From NCBI GenBank assembly GCA_900318205.1, contig ONJS01000007.1, positions 1 through 64,000 on the forward strand: a DNA stretch of 64,000 nt, written 5' to 3'. This stretch comes from an uncultured Prevotellaceae bacterium. GTDB lineage: Bacteria; Bacteroidota; Bacteroidia; Bacteroidales; Muribaculaceae. The position numbers and the translations under genes were made by a program. Numbering within the stretch: position 1 is the stretch's first letter; every line of letters starts with the position of its first letter. Of this stretch, positions 1-8,272 are shown in pieces. A model generated the notes under the pieces. It saw only the letters and a list, made by a program, of their open reading frames with translations. It was not told the DNA's origin and did not search any database.

Positions 1-1
1 T

Positions 2-193
2 GTCCGCAAGTACATCGCCAAATGGGACTGGAGCGCAATGGCGTGGCGCTCATGGGAAGACTACGACGCCCGCGAGTTCTACTCCCAATTCTTCGAGCGA
101 GTCCCCCTGAACGGATTCAGCGGATCAAAACTGGAGTTTGCCCTCCACCAACAAGAAGTGGAACGCCTATGGAAAGAGATGAACGAGCAATGA
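2..193 (+). CDS. C-terminal end of an unidentified protein (partial)
   Basis: An open frame runs from the window edge to a TGA at 191-193 and gives the last 63 residues of a protein. It is rich in Trp, Tyr and Phe (KWDWSAMAWRSWEDYDAREF near the start of what is visible). No family is recognised. The next gene begins with ATG at 190, so the two overlap by ATGA, which supports this frame as the real one and a shared operon. The competing frame across the same bases has proline/arginine-rich, low-quality content. The 5' end is outside the window. Confidence 0.6.
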   Translation, partial: VRKYIAKWDWSAMAWRSWEDYDAREFYSQFFERVPLNGFSGSKLEFALHQQEVERLWKEMNEQ

Positions 194-666
194 AACAGCG
201 GATACTAGAGGACCTGACAACGACTGAACGCCTGACCCTGCTGGAGCTGATATTCGCTCCCGGGGCGGGTGCCCGTCTTGAACAATCCTCATGCCGGTTA
301 AGCGACATGGAATGGATGTTTGACTTCAATGTAGTGAATCTGGTCGAGAGCCGATACACCTATGAAACTGTCAAGAACATGTTCGATGATTTGAGAAACC
401 AGCTGATGCCGATTTCTGGAGTACACCCGAATTATGGTCTGCTGTGTTTCATCCACATCATCATGTCGGACGGTAATAGTGACAACGAGGTATTCAGCAG
501 GGATGTTCTGAGGTTTATCGACGACTGCAAGTCCTTAGATCTGGTATTTGACCACTTCTTCAGCACCTGCACCGCCCAAGATGGCATCACCCTGCGGGCC
601 GTCTTCGTCGATAATGAGAGACTCGACAACATCAGAGAATGGATCACCAAAGACTCTAGGATATAA
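190..666 (+). CDS. Hypothetical protein, 158 aa
   Basis: I chose the ATG at 190 because it overlaps the stop of the preceding gene (ATGA), although the frame stays open further upstream. The product is a soluble, mildly acidic protein with no signal peptide and no membrane segment. A hydrophobic stretch near the middle (GLLCFIHIIM) is too short and too interrupted to be a membrane span. No catalytic motif is seen and no family is recognised. It is translationally coupled to the gene upstream, so the two products probably work together. A new promoter follows the stop codon. Confidence 0.7.
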   Translation: MKQRILEDLTTTERLTLLELIFAPGAGARLEQSSCRLSDMEWMFDFNVVNLVESRYTYETVKNMFDDLRNQLMPISGVHPNYGLLCFIHIIMSDGNSDNEVFSRDVLRFIDDCKSLDLVFDHFFSTCTAQDGITLRAVFVDNERLDNIREWITKDSRI

Positions 667-679
667 CAACATTTTTTCG

Positions 680-687
680 TAACTTTG
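680..687 (+). promoter_or_regulatory. Bacteroidetes -7 box before the PD-(D/E)XK-like gene
   Basis: TAACTTTG matches the TAnnTTTG -7 consensus of the Bacteroidetes housekeeping sigma factor. It lies 38 bases upstream of the start at 725. No good TTTG is seen at the -33 position; that region is a T-run instead. Confidence 0.5.
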
Positions 688-724
688 CAAAAAACTTTTA
701 TCAACAATTTAATTTATTATCATT

Positions 725-1447
725 ATGGCAGAAATAGGATATGGTTATGGTAGCGAATGGCACTTGATGCGTTTCATGGCACGCCATCGAAAATACTTAG
801 AGAAGAAAATTAGAGAGAGTATTGGGGTAAATGATGGTGACTTTTCTTGGCTTGACTTTAGATTTGTTGAAAAAGGTAAGGCGGCTGATGCTGAGATAAA
901 GGGTTTATCTTTTCTCGATGATATACTTCATGAAAATAAGTTAGGCCTTACAGATAAAAAAATAAAAGATATTAAAAAATCTTTTATCAGTGGCTGGAAT
1001 AGCTCACAAAGTTGGGATGCTGTTTTTGTGCTTAACAATACAATCTATCTCGTCGAAGCAAAAGCCCGTATTGATGAAATGAAAAGTAATAATAAAAATA
1101 ATGGAGGAACTTCAAGGACGAGCATTATACAATTTATGGAAAAGCAATTGTGTAAGTACGGAATAAATGTAAACAAAGAATGGTTAGGCACATATTATCA
1201 ACTTGCCAATAGGCTCGCTACTGTTGCTCTTTTAAAAAATCATGGTGTGAATGCTAAATGTGTTTATATTTATTTTATTGATGGGTTTGAAAAGCCAGGT
1301 ACAGGCTGTAAAGAAAATGCCAATAAAGATCAATTCAATGAGGCCATTCAAGAAGAATTTAAAGCATTAGGATTAACAGATGAGGAAAAGACTGAGGATC
1401 TTCTTACTAATGTTTTTATTAATGCTAAAGAAAATTGCAATAAGTGA
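725..1447 (+). CDS. Putative PD-(D/E)XK-fold nuclease-like protein, 240 aa
   Basis: The product is lysine-rich and soluble. Around residues 98-118 it has WDAVFVLNNTIYLVEAKA, the shape of a PD-(D/E)XK core: an Asp, a beta-hairpin, then E-x-K at the end of a hydrophobic strand. This fold is used by restriction enzymes and many defence nucleases. An upstream Glu-rich helix could supply another acidic residue, but I cannot place it. The gene has its own -7 box and is followed 35 bases later by a metallophosphoesterase gene on the same strand. It is markedly AT-rich compared with the genes before it, which suggests recent acquisition. Nuclease activity is inferred from the motif only; a non-nuclease use of the fold is possible. 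Confidence 0.55.
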   Translation: MAEIGYGYGSEWHLMRFMARHRKYLEKKIRESIGVNDGDFSWLDFRFVEKGKAADAEIKGLSFLDDILHENKLGLTDKKIKDIKKSFISGWNSSQSWDAVFVLNNTIYLVEAKARIDEMKSNNKNNGGTSRTSIIQFMEKQLCKYGINVNKEWLGTYYQLANRLATVALLKNHGVNAKCVYIYFIDGFEKPGTGCKENANKDQFNEAIQEEFKALGLTDEEKTEDLLTNVFINAKENCNK

Positions 1448-1482
1448 ATAGAGAAATATATGACATGTGTCACTAATATTCG

Positions 1483-2280
1483 ATGAATCCAGGAACTGTT
1501 TTCGATTTTCCAGAGGCTAAAGGTGTTGTCATTTGTGGCGATATTCATGGCGAGTTCAATGAGCTTGTCTTTAAGAGCTGCGTTCAGTATGGAATGACGG
1601 ACACGGTGATTATCGTGGCTGGTGACTGCGGATTTGGGTTTGAGCAACCGGGCTATTATGAGAACGTCTATAACCGTAATCGTGGCCGTCTGTCCAAGTC
1701 GAACAACTGGATTCTGTTCGTCAGAGGCAACCACGACAATCCGGCTTACTTTAATGATTTTCCCATCAAGCATCGCCGATGGATGACCATACCTGACTAT
1801 TCTGTGGTCCGGGCGTGTGGCCATAATATCCTATGCGTTGGTGGTGCCATATCCGTCGACAGGTCGTATCGCATGAACCATTCTTCCTACCATCTGCCGA
1901 AACAAGACGAGCCCCTGGCCCGCAATATCTATTGGGCAAACGAGTATCCAGTATTTGATGCTGACAAACTTGATGCTATCAGTAAGAACTTCGCTATAGA
2001 CACCATTGTAACCCACACCGCTCCTTCGTTTTGTGAGCTGACATCAAAGGGCGGCCTGTTTGCAGAGATGGCTATTCGCGATGAGGATTTAACCGAAGAT
2101 GTCAAGAATGAACGCCAGGTAATGGATAAAATCCTTGACTATTTGGCTTCTAATCACCATCCATTGCGACACTGGTTCTACGGGCATTTTCACCAAAGTT
2201 GGCAAGCCATAGACAACGAGGGCATTCATTACAACATGCTCGACATCATGAAAGTAAAGGAATTAAGAGCCAAAGATTAA
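1483..2280 (+). CDS. Calcineurin-like metallophosphoesterase, 265 aa
   Basis: All five metallophosphoesterase blocks are present in order: GDIHG near residue 20, GDCGFG near 47, RGNHDNP near 83, THTAPS near 178, and GHFHQ near 233. These supply the Asp, His and Asn ligands of a two-metal centre that hydrolyses phosphoesters. There is no signal peptide, so the protein should be cytoplasmic. The substrate cannot be told; relatives act on phosphoproteins, nucleotides or nucleic acids. It follows the PD-(D/E)XK-like gene by 35 bases and may be co-transcribed. A second, only distantly similar metallophosphoesterase lies at 40,272-40,967. Confidence 0.85.
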   Translation: MNPGTVFDFPEAKGVVICGDIHGEFNELVFKSCVQYGMTDTVIIVAGDCGFGFEQPGYYENVYNRNRGRLSKSNNWILFVRGNHDNPAYFNDFPIKHRRWMTIPDYSVVRACGHNILCVGGAISVDRSYRMNHSSYHLPKQDEPLARNIYWANEYPVFDADKLDAISKNFAIDTIVTHTAPSFCELTSKGGLFAEMAIRDEDLTEDVKNERQVMDKILDYLASNHHPLRHWFYGHFHQSWQAIDNEGIHYNMLDIMKVKELRAKD

Positions 2281-2345
2281 ATCGAGTTATAGCTCCCTTT
2301 CTCACTTGAAATCTCATTCAAACCTGCCGAATCACATCAAAAAAT

Positions 2346-2376
2346 TTTGCCGAATCGAAATGTTTTACTACCTTTG
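2346..2376 (+). promoter_or_regulatory. Promoter of the broken ATPase gene
   Basis: TTTG at 2346-2349 and TACCTTTG at 2369-2376 are separated by 19 bases, a textbook Bacteroidetes -33/-7 pair. The promoter sits inside a 45-bp repeat unit (2345-2389) that begins with TTGCCGAAT and ends with CGGCAGAATATA. The same unit recurs downstream of the gene at 3800-3844. Confidence 0.65.
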
Positions 2377-2408
2377 CGGCAGAATATAACCACAAAATCA
2401 TTTAGACT

Positions 2409-3681
2409 ATGAGCGCAATCGTTGGAAGAAAACAGGAAATAGAAGAGCTCGAAAGGCTCTACCGGAGTGACCGACCTGAGTTCGTGGCCGTGTATGGCAG
2501 ACGGCGTGTGGGCAAGACATTCCTTATCAAACAGGCACTGAAGAACCGTATCACATTCCAGCATACAGGCGTTTCGCCCATTGACCAGGATGATGCAAAA
2601 AGCCGGATGAAGACCCAGTTGGAGAGTTTCTATTATTCCATGCTGAATCATGGACTTGAGGGGTTCAAGAAGCCCAAGTCATGGATGGAGGCTTTCTACC
2701 AGTTAGAGCAGCTGCTTACAAGCTTGGATGACGGCAAACGCCAGGTGGTGTTCATCGACGAAATGCCATGGATGGACACGCCGCGTTCTGGATTCCTGCC
2801 GGCTTTCGAAAATTTCTGGAACGGATGGTGCTCAGGGCGTGATAATATGATGCTCATTGTCTGTGGCAGCGCTACCTCCTGGATTCTTGGGAACCTGTCC
2901 CGAAGCCGTGGAGGTCTTTACGGGCGCTTGACTGATGAAATCAAACTATTACCATTCACGCTGAAAGAATGTGAGGAATATTTTGAGGGAGAAGGCATTG
3001 AACTGTCCCGTTATGATATCGTGCAGAGCCACATGGTGTTTGGTGGCATACCGTACTATCTCAGTTTAAGATGAGTTTAACCGCTTGTTTAATGCCATCT
3101 TCGGTAATCCCGAAGACAGCAAGAAGATTATCCGCCTGCTTGCGACGCGTCATAACGGTTTCACAAGGGAAGAGATTGCAAAATCCACGGGGGTGCCACT
3201 CGGTGGAGGGCTTTCAGATACACTTGCAGCTTTGGCTGAGAGCGATTTCATTTTGCGTTATATGCCCTACCGCCATTCCAAAGTCGAGCACTATAAACTC
3301 ATTGATAACTTCTGTCTTTTCTGGCTGAAATATGTAGAACCCAACCTGACTGATGTGGATTTCATGACCGACAATATCACTTCTGATGTGATGAGATTCT
3401 GGAAAGGTGTGGCTTTTGAGGAGGTCTGCTGGCAACATGTTACCCAGATCAAACGTGCTTTAGAGATTGGCGGGGTCAAGTCATCTCTGTCTGCTTGGAG
3501 CGTTAAAGGTGATGACGAAAATGAGGGAGCTCAGATAGACCTTCTTATCAATAGGGCCGACAATGTGGTGAATCTTTGCGAAATGGTTCATCTCACCATG
3601 ATCACAACTTACGGTGTTGCATACGGTAAACATAGCGGAATAGTCCAGAAGCAGGTTGTTCTTGATGACCTGTTCGAGTAA
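2409..3681 (+). pseudogene. Decayed DUF234-type AAA ATPase (ATPase plus PD-(D/E)XK domain)
   Basis: The first reading frame, 2409-3074, has the ATPase half: GRKQEIEELERL, Walker A GRRRVGKT near residue 35, Walker B VVFIDEMPW, and a sensor-like CGSATSW. It stops at TGA 3072-3074, just after GGIPYYLSL. The second frame resumes at about 3073 with EFNRLFNAIFGNPED and runs to 3681. In intact relatives roughly 25-30 residues lie between these blocks, so a segment has been lost with a frame change. A second loss is visible near 3588. Family members have an E-x-K core (NLCEMK) followed by about 35 residues before the (h)LTMITTYG block, but here NLCEM is joined directly to VHLTMITTYG. This also removes the nuclease Lys. 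The gene is therefore very likely inactive, although the N-terminal ATPase fragment could still be made. Confidence 0.8.
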
Positions 3682-3747
3682 GTAAGAAACTTTATACATA
3701 CTTTTCAAAAATAGCATCAATTTTCAGCAGAATAAAATAGTTATATC

Positions 3748-3844
3748 TTGCCGAATTATACTAAAAATACCCATTAGCGGCAGAATATAGTATAGTATAT
3801 TTTGCCGAATCGATACTTTTTACTGCATTGTCGGCAGAATATAA
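3748..3844. repeat. Tandem dyad repeats CGGCAGAATATA / TTGCCGAAT
   Basis: Two copies (3748-3789 and 3800-3844) share the ends TTGCCGAAT and CGGCAGAATATA around a diverged centre of about 21 bases. A further copy carries the promoter at 2345-2389. Between the two downstream copies, CGGCAGAATATA is followed after 6 bases by TATATTTTGCCG. This forms a 12-bp inverted repeat with one mismatch. The copy at 3800 has lost the TAnnTTTG box that is intact at 2369. The arrangement looks like repeated protein-binding dyads or relics of duplicated promoters. Confidence 0.6.
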
Positions 3845-4123
3845 GGCTATAATAAGTCCAACCTGCACGTCTTTTTGTGTTAATTGGACCACTTTCATTT
3901 GTTTTTGTCTGGGGCAATCAGATAAAAATTGTCGTTAAATGGCTTATTCATATTCTGATATCACATTTCTCGAGAACCCATTCAGTTTCTCGGTCGCCCT
4001 CAAAACTTCATTGGAACCTCATCGAACGATTTTTCCTTGATGTCCACTTGGCCTTCACTTGTGCTCCGGCCAGTGTCCATTTAACCAGGAAAAATGCTTA
4101 CGCCGTTGTGGAATAGAAGAAAG

Positions 4124-4297
4124 GAACGGCTCGCTAACGCTCACCCAAACCGCCTCTTCCCCCTAGATGAATTAAGTTGGCAAATTGCAGCTGTTGGCAT
4201 TATTGGTCTTTATCGATTGGCGGGGGAATGATAATGTTGTACTCTGAGTTATTTCAAGAGAGAGAGGCAGTTTGGGTGAGCCGAAGGCGAACCGTTC
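4124..4297. repeat. 174-bp element with about 35-bp terminal inverted repeats
   Basis: The left arm, 4124-4158, contains GAACGG, CTCACCCAAAC and GCCTCT. The right arm, 4261-4297, contains AGAGGC, GTTTGGGTGAG and CCGTTC in the matching inverted order, with four or five substitutions and one gap. About 100 bases with no open frame lie between the arms. It could be a MITE-like non-autonomous element or a strongly folded RNA. No transposase or reverse transcriptase is near it, and no target-site duplication was convincingly seen. Confidence 0.6.
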
Positions 4298-4359
4298 TTT
4301 TCCCTTTATTTATCTATCATTGAACTGATTATCACACCAATACTCGACCTGTTATTCTT

Positions 4360-4643
4360 AGAAAATTCAAATACCTCTATAAGAATCAATATTTCATTAA
4401 AAATATTATTCCTTTATTGAGAGAGTATTGGACCTGTTTTTTTTAGAAAATTCAGATATCTCTATAGTAAGCATGTTTTGTCAGAAAAAAATTACACTAT
4501 AGAGTACCAATTCTTCCGAAATTTCAAAATACCACTTTTTTATAAGAAAATTCAAATACTCTATAAGAATAGGGATTATTACAGAAAAAAATATGTATGG
4601 TAAGGTAGCAAATTCTTCCAAAATCCAAGAATACCAGTTTTTT
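4360..4643. repeat. Degenerate tandem repeats, unit about 85-105 bp
   Basis: AGAAAATTCAAATACCTCTA recurs with few changes at 4360, 4445 and 4545. The first two copies are also preceded by a shared GACCTGTT. A second shared block, AATTCTTCC followed by about 20 bases of similar sequence ending in a T-run, occurs at 4508-4541 and 4610-4643. CAGAAAAAAAT precedes each of these. The tract is very AT-rich. It lies directly 3' of the primase-like gene, in a 1-kb stretch without a credible gene. It may be a decayed satellite or an iteron-like origin region. Confidence 0.5.
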
Positions 4644-4698
4644 GATCGGAACGAAAAAATAGAGACCAACCCGTGATTGAGTTGATCTGTTTGTTGAA

Positions 4699-5709
4699 TT
4701 AATGTCCTGACTTATACTCGTTGTAGGACCTGTAGTTACTTCGTTCTGTGCCATAGAGATGCTGGTTTCTATCGTAAGCATTATAAACGGCTCTTTCCAC
4801 CTTATCCTTATCGAAGCCGGTGGGTAGGAATTTGGATTCGAGGTAATCAAGTGCTTTTTCCATCTCGATGCCAGCCTTACACAAACCGCAAGCCTGGGCA
4901 AATACACTTTTTGTCCTGTGTCCATCCTGATAGTTATTCGGGAACTTACTCCATTTGATATCAAGAATGTTGATTATCTGGTCATCACTCAAAGTGCATC
5001 TCATCCTATTCATTTCTGCAATAAACCCTTCAGCAGTCAAGAAAGGTTTATCTGGCTGAGTAGTATTGTTGCCGCTTGATGAACTGTAATTCTGCGTCTG
5101 TTTAGGCTTATCAAACTCCGGTTTGTGTTCGTAATGCCATGAGGTCGCATTGGGATTATAGTAGATGCCGGGGTCATAACTGATATAGCAAGGATGGCTA
5201 AGATCCTCACAACGGCTATCAGATAGAATCCCAAACGCATCAGTGAAGAGTTGCTCAACCTGGCGGTAACAATTGCCGTAATCATCAATGCTGTAGTTAT
5301 CGGTTATGATTACCACTTTCAATCCGTTACCGCTGGGACTGAGGAAATAAGCCAATACAAACGGCCAACTAGAGATTGTCTGTTTGATGCAATTCAAATC
5401 CAGACCAGCCTGGTAATCGAGATCTATGCATACAAGGGACGACATTGATACGCATCCGGCATTATTCCTGTATGAAAAGATACCTTGCCAAGTGATGACG
5501 TAAAGATGCTTTTTGAGTTCGTCCCGTTGTTTTTTGATGGGTTCGTTCCTGATGTCGTTAATCTTTTCAGCGACACCATAGTCCCCGGTCCTGATGATGT
5601 TGATAATGACCTCGGCATTGCACTTCTTCGTTAAATCCTCATTGTCGGTGTCCCAGGCATTGTTGAACACTCCGACTACAAATTGATTGCTTAAATTCGT
5701 TTTCTCCAT
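4699..5709 (-). CDS. BT4734/BF3469-type primase-like (VirE N-domain) protein, 336 aa
   Basis: The N-terminal half resembles the BT4734/BF3469 domain found on Bacteroidetes mobile elements, which is related to archaeo-eukaryotic primases. It has a D-x-D strand (VCIDLDYQ, near residue 95) followed by SPSGNGLKVV, as in that fold. A low-complexity Ser/Asn/Thr linker lies around residues 210-230. The C-terminal helical region (GHRTKSVFAQACGLCKAGI) matches the usual tail of these proteins. I chose the ATG at 5709 over an in-frame TTG at 5721 that overlaps the stop of the helicase gene. The gene follows the helicase by 8 bases, so the two form an operon. A role in element replication is inferred from context. 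Confidence 0.75.
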   Translation of the reverse strand: MEKTNLSNQFVVGVFNNAWDTDNEDLTKKCNAEVIINIIRTGDYGVAEKINDIRNEPIKKQRDELKKHLYVITWQGIFSYRNNAGCVSMSSLVCIDLDYQAGLDLNCIKQTISSWPFVLAYFLSPSGNGLKVVIITDNYSIDDYGNCYRQVEQLFTDAFGILSDSRCEDLSHPCYISYDPGIYYNPNATSWHYEHKPEFDKPKQTQNYSSSSGNNTTQPDKPFLTAEGFIAEMNRMRCTLSDDQIINILDIKWSKFPNNYQDGHRTKSVFAQACGLCKAGIEMEKALDYLESKFLPTGFDKDKVERAVYNAYDRNQHLYGTERSNYRSYNEYKSGH

Positions 5710-5717
5710 ATCGTAAA

Positions 5718-7631
5718 TCAAATATTAAGTTTATATCCATTTTGTTTCTTTCCGTATTCGTCTGTATAGCGGGCCGGGATAACATCAGGCAAATACTTGA
5801 TAATCTCTGTCGCTTTGGCCGTAGCAGTCATGCCAAGCCGGTCATACTCTGCCTGTATCATCTTTTTGATGGCGGCATTTGAATACACGACATCGGGCTC
5901 AAGCTGAATGTTGATCATGCTGGCTCTGCGTACATTATCCAGTTCCCGCTTCAGGTTGGCTTCAATATATGCACAACGCTGGATTCTGTCGGGGCCGAGC
6001 TCGTGATAATACTCCTTGCACTCATACGGGATGACCGGGGTTTGGTCTATGAGGTCTTCAAGACAGGGATAGTAGTTGATGGTGTCAACAATCAGCTTCA
6101 TTCGCCGCTCAAAATTGCCGTCCTGATCAAATAGCGCCATGAATTGAGTGAACAGTTTTTCATGTTGGGCGTTCTGATCCTTGGGGACGAAGCCATTCTC
6201 CCGCATAAAACTGAGCATCTGGTATGTGCTCTGGTATTGATTGGCTTTAATCTCGGCTGCCCTGATATCAGAGACGTAGGCTAGCTCATTACATACTGCT
6301 GACCATGTGCCGTCGGGATTATCTACGGCATCCACGTAATCTATGGTGTAATGGTTCTTCTCCTGAGCCTGCAGGATGCGGTCCTTGTGGCCTTTATGGG
6401 TCACGTTCTGCAGTTCCGATACCTGTTGAATGGAGTCTGCCCGTTTGTCAGCGTAATGCTGAAGCAATTCATTCAAGTTCATCTGCCCTTCAAGGTTACT
6501 GTTCTTGTGCTTGTAGTAGTAGAAGATCTCTTTCCTGAAGGGGTTGTTCTTGGATCTGCAGCGTCCCGCTATCTGCGGCAGGTCGATGGATATGTCGAGA
6601 GCGAGATTGTCCCAGTGACAGTCGGCAAACACATACGAGGTTGAACTATCCGAATAGAAATCGGTGCCCTCAAACGAACACTTGGTAACAAACATGAAGG
6701 GCTTGTTCAATGTCGTGTATTCCGTCTCGTTGGGTACGGTCCCGATTGAAAAACCTACCCGCTTCAGGCGTGCCCAGTTGCTGGTCGTGTCAGCACATAT
6801 CACCAACGTTTCTGCCGGTGTCAGGGTGTACTTCCTGATAATTCTGACGATGTCTTCCACGCTGTTCAGGAAGAACACCGCCTCGATCGAGTCCAGCCGC
6901 TGTCCACCGACATTCTTTGACTTGAAGACGCCGCTTCTTCTATAATCCTTGATGATTTGGCCTATTGCGCTAACAGGGCTTGTCATCTCCGAGTAATACA
7001 CGTTAACAGTCTCAACCCTGCTCGGGTCCCATTGCAGCGTCACATAAGGCAGGTTCTGAAACTGGCCAAGGACGCTAAGGTACGCATCTTTCAACGGCGT
7101 GGCACTGATATAGACGGTTCTGTTGGGCAATGTTTCCAATTGGTGCAACAGGTTGACCTCAACTGATCCCTTGAACTTGACATCGGTGAAGATGCAGGTG
7201 AACTCGTCCACAACTATCGTGAACTGATCCATCAGATTCCAATTAGTCAAAGCGTCAACCACATAGGGCAGAGAGTCATAAGTCACCATAATTTTGGGCA
7301 CTAACAGTTGACCACCAAATGGATTCCCTCCACAAAAGCTCAGGTAATCACCCATGGCGCTTATAGTGTTGCTCACATCACCACCGTTGCTCCTGTCAAA
7401 ATAGAACAGTTTGCCTGCAGTCCTACTTCCTTTAAGTTTACTTGTGATCAATGCTTTTCTCGGACTCACAAGGATCACCGGTAGGTCGTTTGTCAGGTAG
7501 TAATCCGTACAGCCACATCCACATATCGATTTATTTAAGATGATATGCCCCGGTGGCATAATGTTGTCAAAATCTGTCCAATTCGACAGATACTGGTACT
7601 CTTTAGGTACCTGAATCTCAAAATTTTGCAT
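5718..7631 (-). CDS. SF2 DEAD-like helicase of a mobile element, Walker A divergent, 637 aa
   Basis: Helicase motifs appear in order. A motif I-like loop lies near residue 38 (KSICGCGCTDYY), motif II is VVDEFTCIF, motif III is ISATPL, and motif VI is QIAGRCRS. The motif I loop lacks the usual G-K-S/T, so ATP binding is either unusual or lost. Motifs II and VI look intact (D-E and Q-x-x-G-R-x-R). The C-terminal 250 residues are helical and charged with no recognised domain. It heads a two-gene minus-strand operon with the primase-like gene, which suggests a primase-helicase replication module of an integrated plasmid or conjugative element. No relaxase or replication initiator is nearby. Confidence 0.7.
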   Translation of the reverse strand: MQNFEIQVPKEYQYLSNWTDFDNIMPPGHIILNKSICGCGCTDYYLTNDLPVILVSPRKALITSKLKGSRTAGKLFYFDRSNGGDVSNTISAMGDYLSFCGGNPFGGQLLVPKIMVTYDSLPYVVDALTNWNLMDQFTIVVDEFTCIFTDVKFKGSVEVNLLHQLETLPNRTVYISATPLKDAYLSVLGQFQNLPYVTLQWDPSRVETVNVYYSEMTSPVSAIGQIIKDYRRSGVFKSKNVGGQRLDSIEAVFFLNSVEDIVRIIRKYTLTPAETLVICADTTSNWARLKRVGFSIGTVPNETEYTTLNKPFMFVTKCSFEGTDFYSDSSTSYVFADCHWDNLALDISIDLPQIAGRCRSKNNPFRKEIFYYYKHKNSNLEGQMNLNELLQHYADKRADSIQQVSELQNVTHKGHKDRILQAQEKNHYTIDYVDAVDNPDGTWSAVCNELAYVSDIRAAEIKANQYQSTYQMLSFMRENGFVPKDQNAQHEKLFTQFMALFDQDGNFERRMKLIVDTINYYPCLEDLIDQTPVIPYECKEYYHELGPDRIQRCAYIEANLKRELDNVRRASMINIQLEPDVVYSNAAIKKMIQAEYDRLGMTATAKATEIIKYLPDVIPARYTDEYGKKQNGYKLNI

Positions 7632-7787
7632 AAATCAAATATTTTTAAAAGGTTCTTTTTGATGAAAATCATCTTTCATATACATGTAAGAATTTGAGGG
7701 GGTTTGAATTCTAAAAATTTTATTACAGCATGTTTTTGGGGGTATGATCAGCGATTTTCTTAGCGACAACGACATGTAAAAAAAACA

Positions 7788-7819
7788 ATAGGGGCCGGTT
7801 TAACCCTTTTTACCCCTAT
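7788..7819. terminator. Bidirectional hairpin terminator
   Basis: ATAGGGG at 7788-7794 pairs with CCCCTAT at 7813-7819. A T-rich tract follows on the plus strand, and an A-run on the other side gives a T-run when read on the minus strand. Together with the hairpin at 7882 it isolates the five-gene operon from the helicase gene. Confidence 0.5.
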
Positions 7820-7881
7820 GCCTGTTTTTGTTTTTTATTGTCGCGTTTAGATGTATCTGCCTGAAAAACAACAAAAAAGAA

Positions 7882-7908
7882 GGCGACATCCCTTACCCAA
7901 GTGTCGCC
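7882..7908 (-). terminator. Rho-independent terminator of the five-gene operon
   Basis: Read on the minus strand, GGCGACA and TGTCGCC form a 7-bp GC-rich stem followed by TTCTTTTTTG. It lies about 90 bases beyond the stop codon at 8000. The rest of the 368-base gap (7632-7999) shows no gene. Confidence 0.75.
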
Positions 7909-7999
7909 CTCATAGCATGACATGACCTAACCGAATTGTCGCAATAAAATGTTGGGCCAAAAGGCAAATATCCTCTAGGGCCAATCACAAATTATAAGA

Positions 8000-8272
8000 T
8001 CATCTGCTTGAAATCTCATCATATTTCTCATACGGCAGGTTTGTGATGAACTCGATATCAAAGTCCCAATCATCATAATCATCGTCTTGCCATATGAAGT
8101 CTTTTGAACTAACTATATGATACTCTTCGCCAAAACATTTTAATACGTTTCTTAGCAGGATTTCTTCAATATTTGCAGTGTCACCGTTGCAGATGATTGC
8201 AAGGAACCCATCTTCATTGGACCATACATTTCCTATTTTCCTAATGTCTTCTTTCTCTACTTGAATGTTCAT
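8000..8272 (-). CDS. Family A small acidic protein, copy 2, 90 aa
   Basis: This is the last gene of the operon and a clear paralogue of the 87-aa gene at 8882-9145. The shared pattern is MNI-V-ED--KIGN at the start, GFLAI-C-GDT-N-EEILLR in the middle, and FITNLPYE-YD at the end. The product is acidic, with a run of Asp near residues 67-75. No enzyme motif is seen and no family is recognised. The start ATG overlaps the stop of the preceding gene by four bases, so translation is coupled. The two copies have diverged most in the linker before FITNLPYE. Confidence 0.8.
   Translation of the reverse strand: MNIQVEKEDIRKIGNVWSNEDGFLAIICNGDTANIEEILLRNVLKCFGEEYHIVSSKDFIWQDDDYDDWDFDIEFITNLPYEKYDEISSR

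Noticed and set aside
3877-4116. 79-codon open frame on the plus strand in the non-coding kilobase
   Set aside because: Composition is unlike neighbouring genes, there is no promoter, and it lies between repeat elements; probably chance.
4124-4297. Retron-type RNA
   Set aside because: There is no reverse transcriptase gene nearby, and the inverted repeat alone is not enough evidence.
4360-4643. Repeats resembling a CRISPR array
   Set aside because: Units are degenerate, too long and unevenly spaced, no cas gene is present and no constant spacer length exists.
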